A DNA stretch of 64,000 nucleotides, taken from the NCBI GenBank assembly GCA_016235025.1, contig JACRMV010000001.1, positions 682,001 through 746,000 of the forward strand, read 5' to 3'. The notes below the pieces were generated by a model. It was not told the DNA's origin. It ran no database searches and was given only the letters and a program-made list of their open reading frames with translations. Positions 1-8,224 of this stretch are shown one piece after another. The translations under genes and the position numbers were made by a program. The DNA comes from Rhodocyclales bacterium. GTDB lineage: Bacteria; Pseudomonadota; Gammaproteobacteria; Burkholderiales; Rhodocyclaceae. How positions within the stretch are numbered: the stretch's first letter is position 1; the number at the start of each line of letters is the position of its first letter.

Positions 1-381
1 ACCGAGCGCCATGGCATCATGCAACGAAAGCCCGGCCGGCAGTTTGACCACCCAGTCGGCCGGCACCCGGGCCCGCTCGGCGTAACCGCCGTGGTGGGCG
101 ACCCCAATGTCGTAGCTGGTTGCGAGCACTTCGTCGCCGGGCTGAAAACGGGCGTCCGTGCTTACGACCACCCGCCCGGCAAGATCAATACCGCCAATGC
201 AGGGGAAGCGACGGATGATGCGCCCGGCGCCCGTGGCGGCCAGTGCATCCTTGTAATTGATGCTGGAATGGGTGACAGCGATGCTTACTTCGCCGGCATC
301 AAGCTGCGCTTCATCCATATCCACGAAACGGCTGACCAGTTGGTCGCCATCCTGATTGATCAAATAGGCTTTAAAACTCAC
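1..381 (-). CDS. YhdH/AcuI-type quinone oxidoreductase (acrylyl-CoA reductase family), partial
   Basis: Only the N-terminal 127 codons are present; the gene runs off the left edge. The protein is a medium-chain dehydrogenase/reductase of the YhdH/AcuI branch, as judged from SSINYKDALA at residues 39-48, GGIDLAGRV at 63-71 and the GGYAERARV stretch near 98, which belong to the GroES-like substrate domain. Characterised relatives reduce acrylyl-CoA to propionyl-CoA with NADPH in the cytosol; the exact substrate here is inferred. The start is GTG at 381, chosen because AGGGAGAG lies six bases upstream and the reading frame begins there with VSFKAYLI, a typical family start. The cofactor-binding domain is outside the window. 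Confidence 0.8.
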   Translation of the reverse strand, partial: MSFKAYLINQDGDQLVSRFVDMDEAQLDAGEVSIAVTHSSINYKDALAATGAGRIIRRFPCIGGIDLAGRVVVSTDARFQPGDEVLATSYDIGVAHHGGYAERARVPADWVVKLPAGLSLHDAMALG

Positions 382-396
382 TGAACTCTCCCTGGA

Positions 397-424
397 TCGG
401 CATCCCGCCAACGCCGACTTTTTT
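397..424 (+). repeat. Dispersed motif copy 1 (core CGCCGACTTTT), intergenic
   Basis: Core at 412-422 preceded by a CATCCCGCCAA flank, between the divergent reductase and NlpC/P60 genes. It belongs to a family with consensus CGCCGTCYYGCCAG followed by CGCCGACTTTT, found 14 times with an exact 10-base core in the window (see findings). Confidence 0.7.
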
Positions 425-584
425 AAGTTGTTAAGATATATGGATTACATAAAGAGGCGGCTCGCGGATTGTCGCCGACTGCAGCCAACAGGAGCCTGCA
501 CGGTCAAGTCACTACTCTCATACTGGACGACTTCGTGATTCCCCAAAGTTTACAGATCCTTTTATAGTGATTATAGTTGCTTCC

Positions 585-1112
585 ATGCACCGAATACCCT
601 TTCGAATTATAAGCATTTTTCTGCTTGTTGGTTGCTTGTTTGCGCCGTTTGTTCATGCTGCGCAACCGCAACCACCGCAACCTATTGTTGTCACAACCCC
701 GCCCCCCATATCATTCGTCGACCGCGCCACAGCCACGGTACAGGACGTTGTCGATCAGGCGGTGGATCTGCTCGGCATTCCCTATCGCCATGGCGGTAGC
801 TCGCTGGAAGCGGGATTTGACTGCTCCGGTTTTGTCACGCATGTATTTCGCGAAGGCTTGGGCCTGGTTCTTCCGCGCACCTCAAAGGAATTGAGTAAAA
901 CCGGCGAAGCAATCGATGAAGGCCAGTTACAACCCGGAGATTTGGTCTTCTTCAATACCATGCGTCACGCTTTTTCGCATGTCGGCATTTATCTTGGCAA
1001 CAACCAGTTCGTTCATGCGCCACGCGCCGGTGGCCGGATTCGCATTGAAGACCTGCGTGACAGATACTGGAAAAATCGTTTCAACGGCGCACGGCGGGTC
1101 AGTCCGGAATAA
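585..1112 (+). CDS. Secreted NlpC/P60 cysteine peptidase (peptidoglycan endopeptidase)
   Basis: A 175-residue exported protein of the C40 family, which cuts peptide stems of peptidoglycan in the periplasm. Counting from ATG 585, residues 1-26 form a signal peptide (basic MHRIPFR, hydrophobic core, cleavage near VHA-AQ), then a proline-rich linker and the NlpC/P60 domain from about 50. The catalytic triad is visible: Cys80 in DCSGFV, His132 in SHVGIYLG and His144 in FVHAPR. A GTG at 567 in the same frame could add six residues; I prefer 585 because it gives a compact signal peptide, but no strong ribosome site decides it. The size suits the small YafL/Spr-like members. It stands alone, followed 57 bases later by the CDGSH gene. 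Confidence 0.88.
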   Translation: MHRIPFRIISIFLLVGCLFAPFVHAAQPQPPQPIVVTTPPPISFVDRATATVQDVVDQAVDLLGIPYRHGGSSLEAGFDCSGFVTHVFREGLGLVLPRTSKELSKTGEAIDEGQLQPGDLVFFNTMRHAFSHVGIYLGNNQFVHAPRAGGRIRIEDLRDRYWKNRFNGARRVSPE

Positions 1113-1169
1113 AGCAGGGACGGCCTGGAGCCAGCGGCGCTTCGATCACACCACGAGAGGAATCCCACC

Positions 1170-1409
1170 ATGCCCGAACCCGTCATTGCCGCCAAGCATC
1201 CCTTCCCTGTTGTGGTTGAACAAGGCAAGGACTATTACTGGTGCGCCTGCGGCCGCTCCAAGACACAGCCCTTTTGCGATGGCAGCCACAAAGGTACAGG
1301 CTTCGTGCCGCTGAAATACACCGCCACGGCCAGCAGCACCGTCTATTTTTGCGGCTGCAAGCACACCAAGACACCACCCCTGTGCGATGGCACGCATAAG
1401 TCGCTGTAG
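1170..1409 (+). CDS. Double CDGSH iron-sulfur protein
   Basis: A 79-residue cytosolic protein with two complete CDGSH-type cluster sites, each with the C-x-C-x8-C-x3-H pattern: Cys25, Cys27, Cys36, His40 and Cys61, Cys63, Cys72, His76. Each would hold a redox-active 2Fe-2S cluster ligated by three Cys and one His, as in mitoNEET relatives. The protein is almost nothing but the two repeats, so it is a bacterial double-CDGSH form rather than a membrane-anchored one. GAGAGGAA lies nine bases before the ATG. Its biological partner is not evident from neighbours: the upstream gene is a peptidase and the downstream gene is aat. Confidence 0.85.
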   Translation: MPEPVIAAKHPFPVVVEQGKDYYWCACGRSKTQPFCDGSHKGTGFVPLKYTATASSTVYFCGCKHTKTPPLCDGTHKSL

Positions 1410-1461
1410 CAGACCCGTGGTGCATTCTTCCTGACTTCTTCGCGGAACCGGCTCCGCAAGC

Positions 1462-2178
1462 GTGATCCCCTGGCTTCCAGACGAACTTCGATTTCCTTCC
1501 GTGGATACCGCGCTGGCCAGGCCCAATGGCTTGCTTGCTGCGGGCGGCGATCTCTCCCCCTTACGAATACTGGCTGCCTACCGATGCGGCATCTTCCCTT
1601 GGTATTCCGCTGGCGACCCCATTTTGTGGTGGAGTCCCAACCCACGCATGGTGCTGTTCCCGGCAGAACTCAAGCTCTCGCGTTCGCTGACCAAAACTCT
1701 GCGCAATCTTTCCTACACGGTGCATCTTGATACGGCTTTTGCCGATGTGATCCATGCCTGTGCCACAATCCCGCGTAATGGAAATCCAGGCACCTGGATC
1801 ACCGCTGAAATGCAATCCGCTTATCATGAACTGCACCATCTGGGATATGCTCACAGTGTCGAAACCTGGATTGATGGAAAACTGGCAGGAGGGCTCTACG
1901 GTGTCGCATTGGGCGGCATTTTCTATGGCGAATCGATGTTTTCCCGTGCGCGCGATGCTTCCAAAATTGCCCTCGCCCATTTATGTGTTCACCTCAACCG
2001 GCTTGGATTCGGCATAATCGATTGCCAAATGGAAACTACACATCTCGCCTCTCTCGGCGCCCGACCGATCCCCCGTGACGACTTCATTGCCGTTCTGGAT
2101 GCGTTTGCGGCTACAGGAAATGCGCCGGGCCGATGGCCGGCTGCCGCCGTCGATGGGTGTTTCAGGCAACAGCCATGA
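1462..2178 (+). CDS. aat: Leucyl/phenylalanyl-tRNA--protein transferase
   Basis: A 238-residue cytosolic enzyme that moves Leu or Phe from its tRNA to proteins with N-terminal Lys or Arg, marking them for ClpAP via the N-degron pathway. Family signatures visible: MIPWLP near the start, [21 protein letters not shown] and [12 protein letters not shown] in the first 75 residues, GYAHSVETW and [10 protein letters not shown] in the centre, and [19 protein letters not shown] near the end. The length matches the family. The start is GTG, which gives the usual MIPWL beginning. Its stop overlaps the start of bpt by four bases (ATGA), so both are probably translated together. Confidence 0.95.
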   Translation: MIPWLPDELRFPSVDTALARPNGLLAAGGDLSPLRILAAYRCGIFPWYSAGDPILWWSPNPRMVLFPAELKLSRSLTKTLRNLSYTVHLDTAFADVIHACATIPRNGNPGTWITAEMQSAYHELHHLGYAHSVETWIDGKLAGGLYGVALGGIFYGESMFSRARDASKIALAHLCVHLNRLGFGIIDCQMETTHLASLGARPIPRDDFIAVLDAFAATGNAPGRWPAAAVDGCFRQQP

Positions 2179-2918
2179 CGCACCCGCGCGATCTGCCGCC
2201 CTTCCCGTTGCTCCAGTTCTACGCCACGGCACCCTATGGCTGCTCCTACCTTCCCGGTCGCATGGCACGCTCGCAGGTGGCTGTTCCTGCGCACCTGATT
2301 GACAGCTCCGCGTACAGCGAATTGGTGCGCACCGGCTTTCGCCGCAGCGGGGTGTTCACCTATCGTCCGTATTGCGACGCCTGTCGCGAATGCCAGCCGG
2401 TGCGCCTGAATGTGGCCAACTTCGTCCCCGACCGCAGCCAGCGCCGCGCCCTGGTTCGCCATGAGACGCTGACCATGCAGGAATGCAGCCTGGGTTTTGA
2501 CGAAGAGCATTATCAGCTCTACCAGCGCTATCAAACGGCGCGCCACGCCGGCGGTGGCATGGATCAGGACAGCCGCGAGCAGTACACCCAGTTCCTGCTG
2601 CAAACCCATGTCGATACCCGGCTCGTAGAGTTCCGTGAAAACGGCGTCCTGCGCATCGTCAGCATCATAGACATGCTCGACGATGGCCTGTCTGCGGTCT
2701 ATAGTTTTTACGATTGCGATATTCCACGTGCCAGCTATGGAACCTTTGCCGTGTTGTGGCAAATTGCCCAATGCCAGCATGCCGGATTGCCTTGGCTATA
2801 TCTCGGCTATTGGATTGCCGACAGCCAGAAAATGGCCTACAAGGCCAAGTTTCGGCCACTCGAGGTATTGCGCCATGGTCAATGGCAACCCCTCGATACG
2901 CCGGCAAGACCCTTTTAG
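2175..2918 (+). CDS. bpt: Aspartate/glutamate leucyltransferase (Bpt-type arginyl-transferase homologue)
   Basis: A 247-residue member of the ATE/Bpt family. Bpt uses leucyl-tRNA to leucylate proteins that begin with Asp or Glu, feeding them into the ClpS/ClpAP N-degron route. Seen in sequence: [15 protein letters not shown] at the start, then the cysteine pair region [12 protein letters not shown] around residues 65-76, and [15 protein letters not shown] near the C-terminus, all diagnostic. The start ATG at 2175 overlaps the aat stop; an upstream in-frame start at 2133 lies inside aat and gives a non-conserved leader, so it is rejected. Together with aat this gives the cell both N-terminal leucylation routes in one operon; ClpA and ClpS are not in the window. 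Confidence 0.94.
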   Translation: MTHPRDLPPFPLLQFYATAPYGCSYLPGRMARSQVAVPAHLIDSSAYSELVRTGFRRSGVFTYRPYCDACRECQPVRLNVANFVPDRSQRRALVRHETLTMQECSLGFDEEHYQLYQRYQTARHAGGGMDQDSREQYTQFLLQTHVDTRLVEFRENGVLRIVSIIDMLDDGLSAVYSFYDCDIPRASYGTFAVLWQIAQCQHAGLPWLYLGYWIADSQKMAYKAKFRPLEVLRHGQWQPLDTPARPF

Positions 2919-2928
2919 ACTAGCGCCC

Positions 2929-2955
2929 CAAAGTCGGCGCGGGTGAGACGGCGCT
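2929..2955 (-). repeat. Dispersed motif copy 2, intergenic
   Basis: Core CGCCGACTTT on the minus strand at 2930-2939 with flank GCGCCGTCTCACCCG. It lies between the convergent bpt and lipoprotein genes. The same flank, without the core, recurs at about 19685. Confidence 0.65.
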
Positions 2956-2967
2956 GCGGCCGGATGG

Positions 2968-5136
2968 CTAGCGCGCCGTTGCCTTTTCGCGTCGCCGATA
3001 GCCGCGCCAGGCAGGCCAGACCAGCGCAATACCAAGCACCAGCATGAGTATCGCCGGCCACCAAACCGGAGCGTTCCATTCGGCTTGTCTGGCCGCACGC
3101 AAACGGGCATCCACCCGCTGATATTTGAGGGTGTTGTGCCCCACCTTGCTCGGCTTGCTGTTCGACAGCCAGGCATGCTGCAAGCTGTAATCCTTGGGAT
3201 GAAAGCCCCAGACCCAGGGCGCATCGTGTCGCAGCAGAGCCACCATGCGATCAATCAGTTCCTGCCGCTGCGGACTATTTTCCATGGTCTGCATCTGCTC
3301 GAACAGATGGTCATATTCAGGATTGCTGTAATTGGCTGCATTTGAGCCATCGTGCTTGACCGCCGCCTGCTTGCTGTAAAAAAGAAAAAGAAAATTCTCC
3401 GGATCGGGATAATCGGCATTCCAGCCAAAATAAAAAAGCTGCGCCGCACCCTTGCGTATTTTTTCCTGAAAGCGGTTGTAGTCGGTATTGCGCACCACCA
3501 GTTGCACATCGATCTTGGCCAGCTGCTTGGCCAGCCAGTCCATGCGTGACTTTGAGCCGACACCGGTAGCGGTGGTATCGAGGTTGATGATCAGCGGTTC
3601 GCCCGTCTGCGCATCGCGTCCATTGGGCCAGCCGGCTTCGGCCAGCAGACGCCGCGCCTCGGCCACCGGCTTTCGCTGCGCTCGACCATCCACCCAGTCG
3701 TACATGGCCGGATTGATTCCCATCTCACCTTCGCGATAGCCGAAAATTCCAGGTGGAATCGGCCCTTGCGCCGCGACCCCGCGTCCATTCTGGAAAATCG
3801 AAATGTATTCTTCCTGATCAATGGCAAGCGCAATGGCCTGGCGCAATTTGCGCGCACGTTCGGCCGTTGCCGGATTGCTGCCTCCGACCAGCGGATCGAG
3901 CCAGTTGAAGCCCATGTAAAACGTCGAAATCGCCACCGAGGTAGACAAACTGATGTCCTGTGCCCGCATTGCCTCGGTCAGGCTTGCCTCGCCGCCAGCA
4001 CTGAGCTGTATGGCCTGGTCAAACGAATCCGAGGCAATTCCCGAGGCATCGTAATAGCCTTGCAGGAACTTGTTCCAGTAGGGAATCTGCTCTTTCTCCC
4101 GGGTGAAAATCGCCGTATCGATGAATGGCATCCTCTGCCCGCAATCTTTCAGCAGTCCCGCCCGGGCGTCCTCTGGCTCGCCTTCGCAGGGATAAGGCTC
4201 GCCGCGAAAATTGGGATTGCGTTGCAGCACCATGCGGGCATTCGGGTCGTTCTCGCTCAGCATATAGGGGCCGGTGCCAATGGGGTACCAGTCGAGGGTC
4301 AGGTTCTTTGCCGCCATGCCGGGCTGGCTGTGAAACCTGTCCGCCTCCCATGGCATCGGGGCAAAAAACGGCATCGCCAGCCAGTAAAGAAACTGCGGGT
4401 ATTTGCCCTTGATGCGAATGCGATAGCGGTAGCGGTCAATCACCTGCGCACCCTCCAGCGCGTGCTGCCGCAGGTCGAGCCAGTCCTCGCGCCGCGTCAC
4501 CAGCGCCGACTTTTTCAGAGCGGCGGAAAACTCGCCCAGGCCGACAATATATTCACTCATCAAGCCGAGAATCGGCGAATGCAGATGCGGGTGTGCCAGA
4601 CGCTTCAAGCCATAAACATAATCTTCGGCCAGCAGTTCGCGACTGTCCTGCTGGCCGAAGTCAGCCAGCGTATTGATGCCAGCGAGTTGCTCTGCGCTCA
4701 GGGAATGGTAGACGTAATCGCCGGCCGCAGTCCGTGCGAATGCCGGATGCGGCTGATAACGAATGCCCGGCTTGAGGGTGACGATATAGTCGGTGAAAGC
4801 GATCTTCGCGGCAGGAGCATCGGGCGGCAACACATGTCGCTGCGCATCAAGATAGACCGGTTGCGGCACAGCCACGACGGTCGCAGGCTCGAGTGTGTAA
4901 GGACGTTTCAGGTAGTTGTATTGCAGCGGCGGCTCATAAATCTGCGCCGTGAATGTTATCTCGTTCTCGCTGTACGACTGGACTGGGTCAAGATGCTTGG
5001 GGCGATCGGTAAAAGCGCTGTAAAGAATGTTTTTGCCATGCTCCGCGGCCGGATAGGGATCATTCAGGACGTTGCCGCAGCCCCCGAGGATGAGGCCGAG
5101 CGCAGCCAAAGTAAGCAGGCGAAACGATAAGGACAT
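2968..5136 (-). CDS. OppA/DppA-like family 5 solute-binding lipoprotein with C-terminal membrane anchor
   Basis: A 722-residue exported protein. Residues 1-20 form a lipoprotein signal ending in LILGGCG, so the N-terminus should be acylated at the Cys. The body is a family 5 extracellular binding protein of peptide/nickel ABC importers: YSAFTDRPKHLDPVQSYS near the start, the VYGLKRL and YPIGTGPYM regions in the middle, and YFGWNADYPDPENFLFLFYS near residue 600. Very unusual is a predicted transmembrane segment at the extreme C-terminus (WWPAILMLVLGIALVWPAW) followed by a basic tail. No permease or ATPase is adjacent; it is flanked by bpt and by divergent fabI. Start chosen at the ATG giving MSLSFRLL; a longer frame to 5190 lacks a proper signal. 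Ligand unknown. Confidence 0.82.
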   Translation of the reverse strand: MSLSFRLLTLAALGLILGGCGNVLNDPYPAAEHGKNILYSAFTDRPKHLDPVQSYSENEITFTAQIYEPPLQYNYLKRPYTLEPATVVAVPQPVYLDAQRHVLPPDAPAAKIAFTDYIVTLKPGIRYQPHPAFARTAAGDYVYHSLSAEQLAGINTLADFGQQDSRELLAEDYVYGLKRLAHPHLHSPILGLMSEYIVGLGEFSAALKKSALVTRREDWLDLRQHALEGAQVIDRYRYRIRIKGKYPQFLYWLAMPFFAPMPWEADRFHSQPGMAAKNLTLDWYPIGTGPYMLSENDPNARMVLQRNPNFRGEPYPCEGEPEDARAGLLKDCGQRMPFIDTAIFTREKEQIPYWNKFLQGYYDASGIASDSFDQAIQLSAGGEASLTEAMRAQDISLSTSVAISTFYMGFNWLDPLVGGSNPATAERARKLRQAIALAIDQEEYISIFQNGRGVAAQGPIPPGIFGYREGEMGINPAMYDWVDGRAQRKPVAEARRLLAEAGWPNGRDAQTGEPLIINLDTTATGVGSKSRMDWLAKQLAKIDVQLVVRNTDYNRFQEKIRKGAAQLFYFGWNADYPDPENFLFLFYSKQAAVKHDGSNAANYSNPEYDHLFEQMQTMENSPQRQELIDRMVALLRHDAPWVWGFHPKDYSLQHAWLSNSKPSKVGHNTLKYQRVDARLRAARQAEWNAPVWWPAILMLVLGIALVWPAWRGYRRREKATAR
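4490..4515 (+). repeat. Dispersed motif copy 3, inside the lipoprotein gene
   Basis: Core CGCCGACTTTT at 4504-4514 with flank GCCGCGTCACCAG, antisense to the coding strand of the OppA-like gene, where it encodes part of LKKSALVTRRE. Confidence 0.6.
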
Positions 5137-5204
5137 GTCGGCGAGTTTAGCTGATCCGTTATAATTCAGGCCTCGATTCAGCAGAATCAAAACAAGGAAA
5201 GACG

Positions 5205-6005
5205 ATGGGATTTCTTGCCGGAAAACGCATCCTGATCACTGGGCTGCTCTCCAACCGATCAATTGCCTACGGCGTCGCCAAAGCCTGCCACCGCGAAGGC
5301 GCCGAGTTGGCTTTCACGTACCAGAATGAGCGCTTTCTGGATCGCATTACCAAGTTTTCCGAAGAGTTCGGATCACAAGCCATTTACCCTTGCGATGTGG
5401 CTGACGATGCCCAGATCGACGCCTTGTTTGTCGCACTGGCGAAACATTGGGATGGTCTTGATGGCTTGGTGCATTCGATAGCGTTCGCGCCCACCGAAGC
5501 CATTGAAGGTGACTTTCTTGACGGCATCTCGCGCGATGCATTCCGCATTGCGCATGACGTGTCCTCGTACAGTTTCCCCGCGCTGGCCAAGGCTGCCCGT
5601 CCACTGCTGCTCAAGGGGAACAAGGCCTCGTTGCTGTCCATGACCTATCTCGGCGCCGAACGCACCCTGCCCAACTACAACACCATGGGGCTGGCCAAGG
5701 CCAGCCTCGAAGCGGCCACGCGCTACCTTGCCTTTTGTCTCGGCCCCCAAGGCATCCGCGCCAATGCCATCTCGGCCGGCCCGATCAAGACACTCGCTGC
5801 ATCGGGTATCGGCAACTTTGGCAAGCTGCTTGCCTACAATGCGCACCATGCGCCGCTACGCCGCAACATCACCATCGATGAAGTCGGCAATGCCGCCGCC
5901 TTCATGCTCTCTGATCTGGCCAGCGGCATTACCGGCGAGATCATGTATGTGGATGGCGGCTTGAATACCACGGCGCTGGGTAACGCAGAGCCTTTGCCGG
6001 CTTAA
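5205..6005 (+). CDS. fabI: Enoyl-[acyl-carrier-protein] reductase (NADH)
   Basis: A 266-residue short-chain dehydrogenase that performs the last reduction of each fatty-acid elongation cycle in the cytosol. FabI hallmarks: the divergent nucleotide motif [13 protein letters not shown] at residues 14-26, LVHSIAFAP near 90, and the FabI-specific Tyr-x6-Lys pair in [14 protein letters not shown] around 157-164. Length matches E. coli FabI. A TATAAT box at 5160-5165 and AAGGAAAG seven bases or so before the ATG are visible. The gene diverges from the lipoprotein gene with 68 bases between starts, and ends tail to tail with ppiD. It would be the target of triclosan-type inhibitors in this organism. 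Confidence 0.96.
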   Translation: MGFLAGKRILITGLLSNRSIAYGVAKACHREGAELAFTYQNERFLDRITKFSEEFGSQAIYPCDVADDAQIDALFVALAKHWDGLDGLVHSIAFAPTEAIEGDFLDGISRDAFRIAHDVSSYSFPALAKAARPLLLKGNKASLLSMTYLGAERTLPNYNTMGLAKASLEAATRYLAFCLGPQGIRANAISAGPIKTLAASGIGNFGKLLAYNAHHAPLRRNITIDEVGNAAAFMLSDLASGITGEIMYVDGGLNTTALGNAEPLPA

Positions 6006-6124
6006 CCCAACAACAGCCCGCCGTGATCTGGAGAGGCGTTGTTCGGCCATTTGCCTAACTGCCCAGTGTGCAACAGGGAATCTGCTCCGGCAGCAGAAAA
6101 CGGAAGAAAAGCCAGGCAGAGCGC

Positions 6125-8026
6125 TTAACGGTCCTTATTCTCCACGGCCCCCTTGACGATAGTCACCGGGGTCTTTTCTTTTGCTACTTCAAGCCAGGCA
6201 GAAAACTCCTCCTCGGCGATTGTGCGCGAATAACGTTGCGCAAGCTCTGCAACGTGAGGGTCGGCCTTATCAGCCTTGCCTTTATTTACCGCAGTGATGC
6301 GATACAGTACATAGCCGCTTTCAGGTACCGCCAGACCGACATAGGCTGGCAATTTTTCTGTACTCGCCTTAAAGATGGCGCGCAACGCGTCAGGCGTCAG
6401 GCCCTGCGGTGCAACTCGGCTGACGCTGCGGGATGCTGACCACGCCTGCGTGACCGTTTCGCCTTTAGCAAGGCGCGCCTGCATATCCTCTCCATTCTTC
6501 ACCGCCAACTTCAGCGCCTCTTCGCGCAACAAGCGTTTTTCGATGGACGCCTTGACCGCAGCAAACGGCTGTAACTCGGCTGGTTTGTGCTCCAGAACCC
6601 GCGCAGCCACCAATGTTCCGGGCATCACCTCCACCGCCTCCGTATTGCGCTTGTTCTTGATTGCATCATCAGAAAATAGCGCCTCGGCTAGCTTCGGGTT
6701 ATCAAAAGGAGGCGGCAGCTTGCTGCCCTTCGCCAACCAGCCTGTCTGCTGCTTTTCAAGCTTCCATTTTTCAGCGGCAGGCGTCAGGCTATCGGCCTGC
6801 TCATAGACGGTATTGCCAAATGACTCCGCAGCCTCGGCGTACTTCTTCACGCCCGACTCGCGTCGCAACTCATCGGCGAGCGCGGCTTTCATTTCATCAT
6901 ATGACTTGACATGCTCGGCGCGGACATCCACCAGCTGAATGATGTGAAAACCGAAATCGGAGCGCACCAGATCCGAAATTTCGCCAGCTTTCAGCGAAAA
7001 CACCGCCTCTTCAAAAGGTTTCACCATCATGCCGCGACCGAACCAGCCGAGATCGCCACCTTTTTCCGCCGAACCTGGATCCTGAGAGTAGGTTTTTGCC
7101 AGACGGGCAAAGTCACCTGGCGCACTCTTTACTTGGGCCAGCACTTCGGCTGCCTTGCTGCGTGCCACTTTTTCCTCTGCCTCCGACGCTCCCTTGGGCA
7201 GGGTAATCAGAATGTGCCTGGCATGCCGTGTCTCACTTTCCTTGTACCGATCGACATGCGATTCATAGCGCGCCTTGATATCCGCATCACTGACCGCCAC
7301 TTGGGATTGCAAAGCAGCAGCATTCAACACAACATATTCGGCACGAACCAGTTCGGGAAGCTCGAACAAGGAATGGTTGGAATCGTAATATTTTTTTGCC
7401 GCCCCATCAGCGAGTTTCACCTGACTCAGGTAAGCATCCGGCAATAGCCGTAATTCAGCCACCTCGCGCTGCTCGAGTTGCGATGACATCCAGTTGCTCG
7501 CAGATGTCTCGCCAGCAATGGTAGCTCCTGACACAGGTAGCAGCAGTTGCTGCATGACCAGCTGTTGCCGCATACGCGCTTCAAACATTTCCTTGCTCAT
7601 GCCTTGCGCAGCAACGGCTGTTTCATAGCGCGTTGCCGAAAAGTTGCCACCCTCCTGAAATTCGGGAATGGAAGCGATAACCTTTGCCAGCAGGTCATCT
7701 GTTACAACCAGTCGATTATTCTGTACCTGTTGTGCCATGAGCCGGCGCTTGATCAATGAATCCAACACGAGTCCACGCATTTGGGATGTGTCAAAAACAC
7801 TTGGATCGATACTCGCCCCGAATTGGGCACGCAGCCGTTCATGTTGCTCGTTGATGGCTGCACGCAGTTCCTGACGGGAAATTTTGCTGCCCCCCACTGT
7901 CGCCACGTCGTCTCCGTCTCCTGCATTGCGCATGTAGGATTCAACGCCCCAGAATGCAAAGGGCAAGGTGATTACAACGAGAAACGCCTGGACGATTTTC
8001 TTGTTGTTGCGAACAGCATCGAACAT
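6125..8026 (-). CDS. ppiD: Membrane-anchored periplasmic peptidyl-prolyl isomerase, PpiD type
   Basis: A 633-residue SurA/PpiD-family chaperone of the periplasm that helps proteins leaving the Sec translocon. From ATG 8026: cytosolic [10 protein letters not shown], one membrane segment at about 11-30 ([19 protein letters not shown]), a SurA-like N-terminal chaperone domain, a parvulin rotamase domain at about 235-335 ([43 protein letters not shown]) and a second, degenerate parvulin-like region. A longer frame reaching 8119 crosses the tRNA-Val terminator hairpin and part of the tRNA, so the start is 8026. It sits where ppiD normally follows lon and hupB; here only tRNA-Val separates it from lon. 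Confidence 0.92.
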   Translation of the reverse strand: MFDAVRNNKKIVQAFLVVITLPFAFWGVESYMRNAGDGDDVATVGGSKISRQELRAAINEQHERLRAQFGASIDPSVFDTSQMRGLVLDSLIKRRLMAQQVQNNRLVVTDDLLAKVIASIPEFQEGGNFSATRYETAVAAQGMSKEMFEARMRQQLVMQQLLLPVSGATIAGETSASNWMSSQLEQREVAELRLLPDAYLSQVKLADGAAKKYYDSNHSLFELPELVRAEYVVLNAAALQSQVAVSDADIKARYESHVDRYKESETRHARHILITLPKGASEAEEKVARSKAAEVLAQVKSAPGDFARLAKTYSQDPGSAEKGGDLGWFGRGMMVKPFEEAVFSLKAGEISDLVRSDFGFHIIQLVDVRAEHVKSYDEMKAALADELRRESGVKKYAEAAESFGNTVYEQADSLTPAAEKWKLEKQQTGWLAKGSKLPPPFDNPKLAEALFSDDAIKNKRNTEAVEVMPGTLVAARVLEHKPAELQPFAAVKASIEKRLLREEALKLAVKNGEDMQARLAKGETVTQAWSASRSVSRVAPQGLTPDALRAIFKASTEKLPAYVGLAVPESGYVLYRITAVNKGKADKADPHVAELAQRYSRTIAEEEFSAWLEVAKEKTPVTIVKGAVENKDR

Positions 8027-8046
8027 ATTTTCACCATCCCGAATGC

Positions 8047-8076
8047 AACAAAGGCGAACTACAGTTCGCCTTTGTT
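8047..8076 (-). terminator. Perfect hairpin after tRNA-Val
   Basis: A 14-base perfect inverted repeat (AACAAAGGCGAACT with its complement, two-base loop) between the tRNA 3' end and the ppiD start. It is likely a rho-independent terminator or attenuator for the tRNA transcript, although the T-run is interrupted by one G. Confidence 0.65.
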
Positions 8077-8086
8077 TGGTACAAAC

Positions 8087-8162
8087 TGGTGGGTGCTGAC
8101 GGGTTCGAACCGCCGACATTCTGCGTGTAAGGCAGACGCTCTACCAACTGAGCTAAGCACCC
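8087..8162 (-). tRNA. tRNA-Val (anticodon UAC)
   Basis: A 76-base cloverleaf with acceptor stem GGGTGCT/AGCACCC, anticodon loop CTTACAC giving TAC, T-loop GGTTCGAACC and an encoded CCA. It lies on the minus strand between lon and ppiD. Confidence 0.96.
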
Positions 8163-8224
8163 GCTAAAAACCTTTTCCCGCTCTCACAGAGCAGAATAAA
8201 GATTCTATCATCACACAAACAAAA

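Noticed and set aside
3766-5130. 454-codon frame antisense to the OppA-like gene
   Set aside because: The opposite strand has a complete signal peptide and family motifs; this frame has none.
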